Part shown: positions 58,699 through 64,000 of the stretch, in pieces
Layout: every line of letters begins with the position of its first letter
Position numbering within the stretch: position 1 is the stretch's first letter
Source: Novosphingobium sp.
GTDB taxonomy: Bacteria; Pseudomonadota; Alphaproteobacteria; Sphingomonadales; Sphingomonadaceae
Reading direction: 5' to 3'
NCBI RefSeq assembly: GCF_030699305.1
Contig: NZ_JAUYNB010000008.1
Location: forward strand, 62,001 to 126,000
Length of the DNA stretch: 64,000 nucleotides
Made by a program: the position numbers and the translations under genes
Notes under the pieces: model-generated
Seen by the model: the letters and a program-made list of their open reading frames with translations, nothing else
Told to the model about the DNA's origin: nothing
The model's database searches: none

Positions 58699-60333
58699 TC
58701 ATACCTCTGGCAAAATTACACGGACCTGGGGCTTCTTGCCGCACCAGCGCGTCGCCGCACGGCGGGCGGCCAGCCGCGCCGCTTCGCTGATTGCCTCGCG
58801 GTCGTGGCGCGCGCCGCCTTTCAGCTTGGCCAGTGCCGCCGCGACATCCTGCCGCGCTTCGGTCACGAAATCATCGTAGTCCTCATCCAGCGGCAGCCCG
58901 ACGCCCTCAACCTGCGCGTGGCCCTTGGCATCCAGCACGACGATCACCAGCCCGTTCAGCGCCAGTCGCCGCCGCATGACGATAGCCTCGCCATCGGCCG
59001 GCGTGATGATATCGCCGTCCAGCACCAGCCGCCCGGCGCGCACTTCCTTGATCTTGCCCGGCTTGCCCGGTGCCAGCCGCACCAGATCGCCGTTGCGCTG
59101 ATCGACCGCCTGCTTGATCCCGCAGGACCGGCCAAACCGCGCCTGTTCCCGCATATGGCGCACCTCGCCGTGCACCGGAACCAGGATTTCGGGGCGAATC
59201 CAGCCGTAGAGCGTTTCCAGTTCCGGCCGTCCGGGGTGACCGGACACGTGAATGCCGTTCTCCCGGTCGGTCACCAGCGTGACCCCGCGCGCAGCAAGGC
59301 GGTTCTGAATCCGGCCAATCGCCAGTTCATTGCCGGGGATCTGGCGACTGGAAAACAGCACGACATCGCCTGATTCCAGCGCGATCGGATGGTTATCCTC
59401 AGCGATGCGGGCCAGCGCGGCGCGGGGTTCACCCTGCCCCCCGGTCGCCACGATCAGCACTTCGCCGCGCGGCAGGTTCATCGCGCTGTCGAAGTCGATC
59501 ACATCGGGCAGGTCCACCAGATAGCCGCAGGATTTGGCCGTCCGAATGATCCGGTCAAGCGAGCGCCCTGCAACGCAGAGCTGGCGGTTGCTGGCCTGCG
59601 CGACTTCGCCCAGCGTTTGCAGGCGCGCCACGTTGGAGGCAAACGTGGTGACCAGCACCCGCTTGCCGTGATGATGCTTGATTTCCGCCATCAGCGCATC
59701 GCGCACCCCGCCTTCGGAACCCGATGCGCGGGGATTGAACACATTGGTGGAATCGCACACCAGCGCCAGCACGCCCTGATCGCCGATTTCGGTGAGTTCC
59801 TCAGCCGTTGCCGGAACACCGATCAGCGGCTCGTCATCGAGCTTCCAGTCGCCGGTATGGAACACGCGGCCATACGGTGTCTCGATCACCAGCGCGTTGC
59901 CTTCGGCAATCGAGTGCGCCAGCGGGACATAGCGAATGCCGAACGGCCCAAGCTTGAATTCATCGAGATGGTCGATGACGTTCAGTTTGACCTCTTTGGC
60001 GACGCCGGCTTCCTGAAGCTTTTCATGCACCAGCTTGGCGGTGAACGGGGTGGCATAGAGCGGAACCCCCAGATCGGCGGCGAAGTATGGCACCGCGCCG
60101 ATGTGATCTTCATGCGCGTGGGTCAGCACGATGCCGATCAGGTCCCTGGCGCGCTCCTCGATGAAGTCGAGGTCGGCGAACACCAGTTCGGTGCCGGGGT
60201 ATTCGTTCGCCCCAAAGGTCATCCCCAGATCGACCATCAGCCATTTGCCTTCGCAGCCATAGAGATTGACGTTCATGCCAATCTCGCCAGAGCCGCCAAG
60301 CGCGCAGAACAGGAGTTCGTTGCCGGGTTTCAT
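58699..60333 (-). CDS. rnj: Ribonuclease J
   Basis: LLFCALGGSGEIGMNVNLYG; LTHAHEDHIGAVPYFAADL; VHGEVRHMREQA. Confidence 0.95.
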   Translation of the reverse strand: MKPGNELLFCALGGSGEIGMNVNLYGCEGKWLMVDLGMTFGANEYPGTELVFADLDFIEERARDLIGIVLTHAHEDHIGAVPYFAADLGVPLYATPFTAKLVHEKLQEAGVAKEVKLNVIDHLDEFKLGPFGIRYVPLAHSIAEGNALVIETPYGRVFHTGDWKLDDEPLIGVPATAEELTEIGDQGVLALVCDSTNVFNPRASGSEGGVRDALMAEIKHHHGKRVLVTTFASNVARLQTLGEVAQASNRQLCVAGRSLDRIIRTAKSCGYLVDLPDVIDFDSAMNLPRGEVLIVATGGQGEPRAALARIAEDNHPIALESGDVVLFSSRQIPGNELAIGRIQNRLAARGVTLVTDRENGIHVSGHPGRPELETLYGWIRPEILVPVHGEVRHMREQARFGRSCGIKQAVDQRNGDLVRLAPGKPGKIKEVRAGRLVLDGDIITPADGEAIVMRRRLALNGLVIVVLDAKGHAQVEGVGLPLDEDYDDFVTEARQDVAAALAKLKGGARHDREAISEAARLAARRAATRWCGKKPQVRVILPEV

Positions 60334-60339
60334 ATCAAT

Positions 60340-61119
60340 TTACGCCTTTCGGGCCTTCTCGGCGAGGATCGCCATGCCTTCCAGCGTGAGGTCGGGATCG
60401 ACCGCATCAAACATGCTGGTATGCTTTTGGAACAGGATGGCCAGACCGCCGGTGGCGATGACCTTGGCCGGACGGCCGATTTCGGCGCGCATCCGCGCGA
60501 TCAGGCCTTCTATCATGGCGACATAGCCCCAGAACACCCCGATCAGCATCTGATCTTCGGTGTTGCGGCCAATCACGCTGTCGCTGCGCGGGCTTTCAAT
60601 CGCAATGCGCGGCAATTTCGCGGTGTTGCCAACCAGCGCGTCCAGCGACAGGTTGATCCCCGGTGCGATCGAGCCGCCCTTGTAAGCCCCGTTGAAATCA
60701 ATCGCATCGAACGTGGTCGCCGTGCCGAAATCAACCACGATCAGATCCCCCGGATACTTGGCATGGGCCGCAATCGCGTTGACCGCGCGGTCCGCGCCGA
60801 GCGAGCGCGGCTCATCCACGTCGATTTCCATGCCGTAATCGGCCGGAGCCTGCCCCGTGACCAGCGCCGGCACCTTGAAATACTTGTCGGCCAGCACTTG
60901 CAGGTTGTGCAAGGCGCGCGGGACCACCGTGGAAATGATGATCTGGTCGACCGCCGTGCGGGCGAACCCTTCAATCTCCATCAGCTGCATCAGCCACACC
61001 GCGTATTCATCGCCGGTGCGGCGCGGATCGGTTGCGATCCGCCAGCGCGATTTGATCGTCAGCCCTTCGAACAGCGCGAAGACGACATTGGTGTTTCCCA
61101 CATCGATGGCGAGCAGCAT
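60340..61119 (-). CDS. coaX: Type III pantothenate kinase
   Basis: [43 protein letters not shown]. Confidence 0.96.
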   Translation of the reverse strand: MLLAIDVGNTNVVFALFEGLTIKSRWRIATDPRRTGDEYAVWLMQLMEIEGFARTAVDQIIISTVVPRALHNLQVLADKYFKVPALVTGQAPADYGMEIDVDEPRSLGADRAVNAIAAHAKYPGDLIVVDFGTATTFDAIDFNGAYKGGSIAPGINLSLDALVGNTAKLPRIAIESPRSDSVIGRNTEDQMLIGVFWGYVAMIEGLIARMRAEIGRPAKVIATGGLAILFQKHTSMFDAVDPDLTLEGMAILAEKARKA

Positions 61120-61134
61120 TTCCTGTCCTTCAAT

Positions 61135-61854
61135 TCAATTCGCGAGCCGAACCTCGCCCGCGTGGATGGCACGGGTCGTGCCGTCCGCCAAGCGCAGTTG
61201 CAAGGCCCCATCGGTTCCCAGCCCGGCGAATGTGCCGCGCAAGAGATCCTCGCCGGGTTCACCGACCAGCAGCGGCGTGCCCTGCGGGTGCCCGGCCAGC
61301 AACCAGCGCCGGACCAGCGGCTCCAGCCCGAAAGTGCGCCAACGCTCAACCTCGACATCGAACTGCCGCGCCAGTGTGGCGGCGAACAGATCCCGGTCGG
61401 GCGCGGGTCCAAACTGCGCCAGCGCAATCGTCGCCCGGTCGGCCAGCTCCGGCGCGGCTGCCAGATTGACCCCGATCCCGACGATCACCCCGGTTCCGGC
61501 GGCTTCAAGCAGGATGCCGCACAGTTTGGCCCCGCCGATCATAACGTCGTTGGGCCATTTCAGTTCCGGCCGGTGCGGCGGGGGGATCAGCGCTCCCACC
61601 GCTTCGTGGACTGCCAGCCCGGCAACCAGCGCCAATGTGCCGGGGGGCGGATCCCCTGCCCGGCGCTCGACCACGGTCGAGCCCATGAAATTGCCTGCGC
61701 CGTCGAACCAGACCCGCCCCTGCCGTCCGCGCCCGGCGGTCTGGCGGTTGGCAATCAGCCAGTGCCCTTCGGCAACGCGGTCCCCGGCAGCGATCCGTGC
61801 TGCGAGGTCCGCGTTGGTCGATCCGGTTTCGGGCAGGACTTCGAGGCGCGTCAC
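61135..61854 (-). CDS. birA: Biotin-[acetyl-CoA-carboxylase] ligase (GTG start)
   Basis: ETGSTNADLAARI; ANRQTAGRGRQGRVW; LKWPNDVMIGGAKLCGIL. Confidence 0.93.
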   Translation of the reverse strand: MTRLEVLPETGSTNADLAARIAAGDRVAEGHWLIANRQTAGRGRQGRVWFDGAGNFMGSTVVERRAGDPPPGTLALVAGLAVHEAVGALIPPPHRPELKWPNDVMIGGAKLCGILLEAAGTGVIVGIGVNLAAAPELADRATIALAQFGPAPDRDLFAATLARQFDVEVERWRTFGLEPLVRRWLLAGHPQGTPLLVGEPGEDLLRGTFAGLGTDGALQLRLADGTTRAIHAGEVRLAN

Positions 61855-61858
61855 CCGG

Positions 61859-63322
61859 TCAGGCGTGGAACAGCACTGCCGCTGCCGTCGCCGCCAGCGC
61901 CCCAAGGCACTTCGTCAGCAGATAGCCCGCAGGCGAGATGAACAGCGCGCACAGCGCCAGCAGCGCCTGATGAATCCAGTCGCTCTGCCCCACGGCCTTG
62001 TTCGCCGGTTCATCGAAGTACATGACCTTGACGACCTTGAGGTAGTAGAACGCCCCGATCACGCTCGCGGCGATCCCGATGGCGGCGAGCGGGATCAGCC
62101 CCGCCTGCACCGCCGCCTGGAACACCACGAACTTGCCCCAGAACCCGAACAGCGGCGGGATCCCCGCAAGGCTGAACATGATCATCGCGATACACGCCGC
62201 CAGCACCTTGCGGTGGCTGGAAAGCCCGGCGATGTCCGCCAGTTCCTCAACCGGATTGCCATCCGCATCCTTGAGCATCAGCACCGCCACAAACCCGCCG
62301 ATGGTCATCGCGACGTAAATCGTCAGATAGACCAGCATCCCAGCCGCGCCTTGCGGAGTCGCGGCGGCCAGACCGATCAGCAGGAAGCCGACGTTGTTGA
62401 TCGACGAATAGGCCAGCAGGCGCTTGAGGTTGGTCTGCCCGATCGCGCCGAGCGCGCCGACCACGATCGAGGCCAGCGCGGCGAAGATCACAATCGGCTG
62501 CCACGCGGAAACCTGCGTGCCGAACGCCTGGAGCGAGACGATCATCGTCAAACCCAGCGCAGCGACCTTGGGGGCAGAAGCAAAGAAGGTCGTCACCGGG
62601 GTCGGTGCGCCTTCATAGACGTCGGGCGTCCACATGTGGAATGGCACGGCGCTGATCTTGAACGCCAGCCCGGCCAGCACGAACACCAGCCCGAACGTCG
62701 CGCCGGTGGACAGGCCGCCTTGCAGCGCGGTCGCGATCCCGGCGAAGTCGATGGTGCCGGTGAACCCGTAAGTCAGGCTGATCCCGAACAGCAGGATCCC
62801 GCTGGCCAGTGAACCCAGCACGAAATACTTGAGGCCCGCTTCGGCCGAACGGTCATCGCTGCGCAGGAACGCCGCCAGCACGTATGCCGCAAGCGAGTTC
62901 AGCTCCAGACCGATATACAGCGTCAGCAGGTTGGTGGCCGAAACCATGATCCCCATGCCCATCACCGCAAACAGCACCAGCACCGGATATTCCGGGCGAT
63001 AAGCCCCAAGCCGTTCAAAGAACGCCGGTGCCACCAGCAACGAGGCACCCGCCGCCGCATAGATCAGCAGTTTGGCGAAGGCCGCAAACGCGTTGGCTGA
63101 ATAAAGGCCAGAGAATGCGAGCGTCTCAGGGCCGTGCGCCCCGCTCCACAGCGTCGGGACAACCAACACGGCGCAGCCCGCCAAGGTGGCGACCGACAGC
63201 CAGGTAATCACGCGGGCATCCCGGTCACACCTGGCCCAGGCAGACGCCAGCAGCAGGATCAGCCCGGCGATGCTGAGCAGAAGTTCAGGCGCAACAAGGC
63301 GCAGTGACTGCAACCAGTCCAT
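61859..63322 (-). CDS. nuoN: NADH-quinone oxidoreductase subunit N
   Basis: Multi-TM; LLAYSSINNVGFLLIGLA; position next to nuoM. Confidence 0.95.
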   Translation of the reverse strand: MDWLQSLRLVAPELLLSIAGLILLLASAWARCDRDARVITWLSVATLAGCAVLVVPTLWSGAHGPETLAFSGLYSANAFAAFAKLLIYAAAGASLLVAPAFFERLGAYRPEYPVLVLFAVMGMGIMVSATNLLTLYIGLELNSLAAYVLAAFLRSDDRSAEAGLKYFVLGSLASGILLFGISLTYGFTGTIDFAGIATALQGGLSTGATFGLVFVLAGLAFKISAVPFHMWTPDVYEGAPTPVTTFFASAPKVAALGLTMIVSLQAFGTQVSAWQPIVIFAALASIVVGALGAIGQTNLKRLLAYSSINNVGFLLIGLAAATPQGAAGMLVYLTIYVAMTIGGFVAVLMLKDADGNPVEELADIAGLSSHRKVLAACIAMIMFSLAGIPPLFGFWGKFVVFQAAVQAGLIPLAAIGIAASVIGAFYYLKVVKVMYFDEPANKAVGQSDWIHQALLALCALFISPAGYLLTKCLGALAATAAAVLFHA

Positions 63323-64000
63323 TAATGCGCCCCCTCGGCATGTGCGGCAGCAGGTTCATGAGATTGCGCGGCAGCCTGCGGCTGTCCGGCAATAAGCTGG
63401 GCATCGCCGGCCGGGCGAGCGCGGGCAAGGCGCGCATCGAGCGCGGCAATGTCCGCCCGCATCGGGGCCAGGAAGCTTTCGGGATAGACCCCCATCCACA
63501 ACACGACCGCACCGATCACCCCCAGCATCCAGAATTCCCGGCGGTTCAGATCCGGCATCGCGGCGGCATCGGCGTTCTTCTGTTCGCCAAAGCAGATCCG
63601 GCGATAGAGGTACAGCATATAGCCCGCGCCCAGAATGATCCCCGTGCCGCAGACCAGCGCCACCAGGCTGGATACCTGATAGATCCCGACCAGCGCCAGA
63701 AACTCACCAACGAAGCCGCTGGTGCCCGGCAGGCCAACCGAGGCCATCGTGAACAGCATGAAGAAGATCGCATACTTCGGCATGTTGATCGACAACCCGC
63801 CATAGCGGCTGATCTCGCGGGTATGCAGGCGGTCATAGATCACGCCAACACACAGGAACAACGCGCCCGCGACCAACCCGTGGCTGAGCATCACGATCAT
63901 CGTGCCTTCCAGCCCCTGCACGTTGAACGCGAACAGGCCAACGGTCACGATCGCCATGTGCGCGACCGACGAATAGGCAATCAGCTTTTTCATGTCGTGC
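63322..64000 (-). CDS. nuoM: NADH-quinone oxidoreductase subunit M (partial, runs off window)
   Basis: MKKLIAYSSVAHMAIVTVGLFAFN; GLSINMPKYAIFFMLFTMASVGLPGTSGFVGEFL. Confidence 0.93.
   Translation of the reverse strand, partial: HDMKKLIAYSSVAHMAIVTVGLFAFNVQGLEGTMIVMLSHGLVAGALFLCVGVIYDRLHTREISRYGGLSINMPKYAIFFMLFTMASVGLPGTSGFVGEFLALVGIYQVSSLVALVCGTGIILGAGYMLYLYRRICFGEQKNADAAAMPDLNRREFWMLGVIGAVVLWMGVYPESFLAPMRADIAALDARLARARPAGDAQLIAGQPQAAAQSHEPAAAHAEGAH

Noticed and set aside
59389-61941. 850-aa plus-strand ORF
   Set aside because: Antisense to rnj, coaX and birA, which have clear family motifs.
60857-62812. 651-aa plus-strand ORF
   Set aside because: Antisense to coaX, birA and nuoN; Ser/Arg/Pro-rich, typical of GC-driven open frames.

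Overview
High-GC alphaproteobacterial window, probably Sphingomonadales judging by gene content and gene order. It has two parts. (A) 1-33.0 kb: a dense accessory catabolic cluster with acyl-CoA ligases (x3), acyl-CoA dehydrogenases (two adjacent pairs), enoyl-CoA hydratases (x3), a double-hotdog MaoC-type dehydratase, two DUF35/thiolase-like modules without a thiolase nucleophile Cys (retro-aldolase-like), two CaiB/BaiF CoA transferases, a CYP101-like P450, ALDH, SDRs, SMP-30, SnoaL-like, thioesterase, WS/DGAT, an APH-type kinase and one FadR/GntR regulator. All six divergent promoter regions of this part, plus the regulator's own upstream region, carry the same pseudo-palindrome (about TTRTATAACYAGGTTTAC). 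I read this as one previously unassigned CoA-dependent catabolic regulon for an unknown hydrophobic, probably cyclic or branched, acid. The cluster ends at a tRNA-Arg(CCT). (B) 33.1-64 kb: mostly housekeeping genes (grxC, hsp20, pyrG, secG, tpiA, PpiD-like, trpEGDC, moaC, lexA, comEC, gltX, gltA, rnj, coaX, birA, nuoN, nuoM). Within it, 51.6-58.4 kb is an unusual block: a histidine-kinase-like protein without its phosphoacceptor His, an Hpt-like protein without its His, two uncharacterised proteins, and a large N-terminally membrane-anchored coiled-coil protein with TipN-like architecture. Regulatory highlights are a ROSE-like RNA thermometer plus sigma-32-like promoter at hsp20 and a double, inverted LexA box at lexA. 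Everything here was read by eye; no searches were run.
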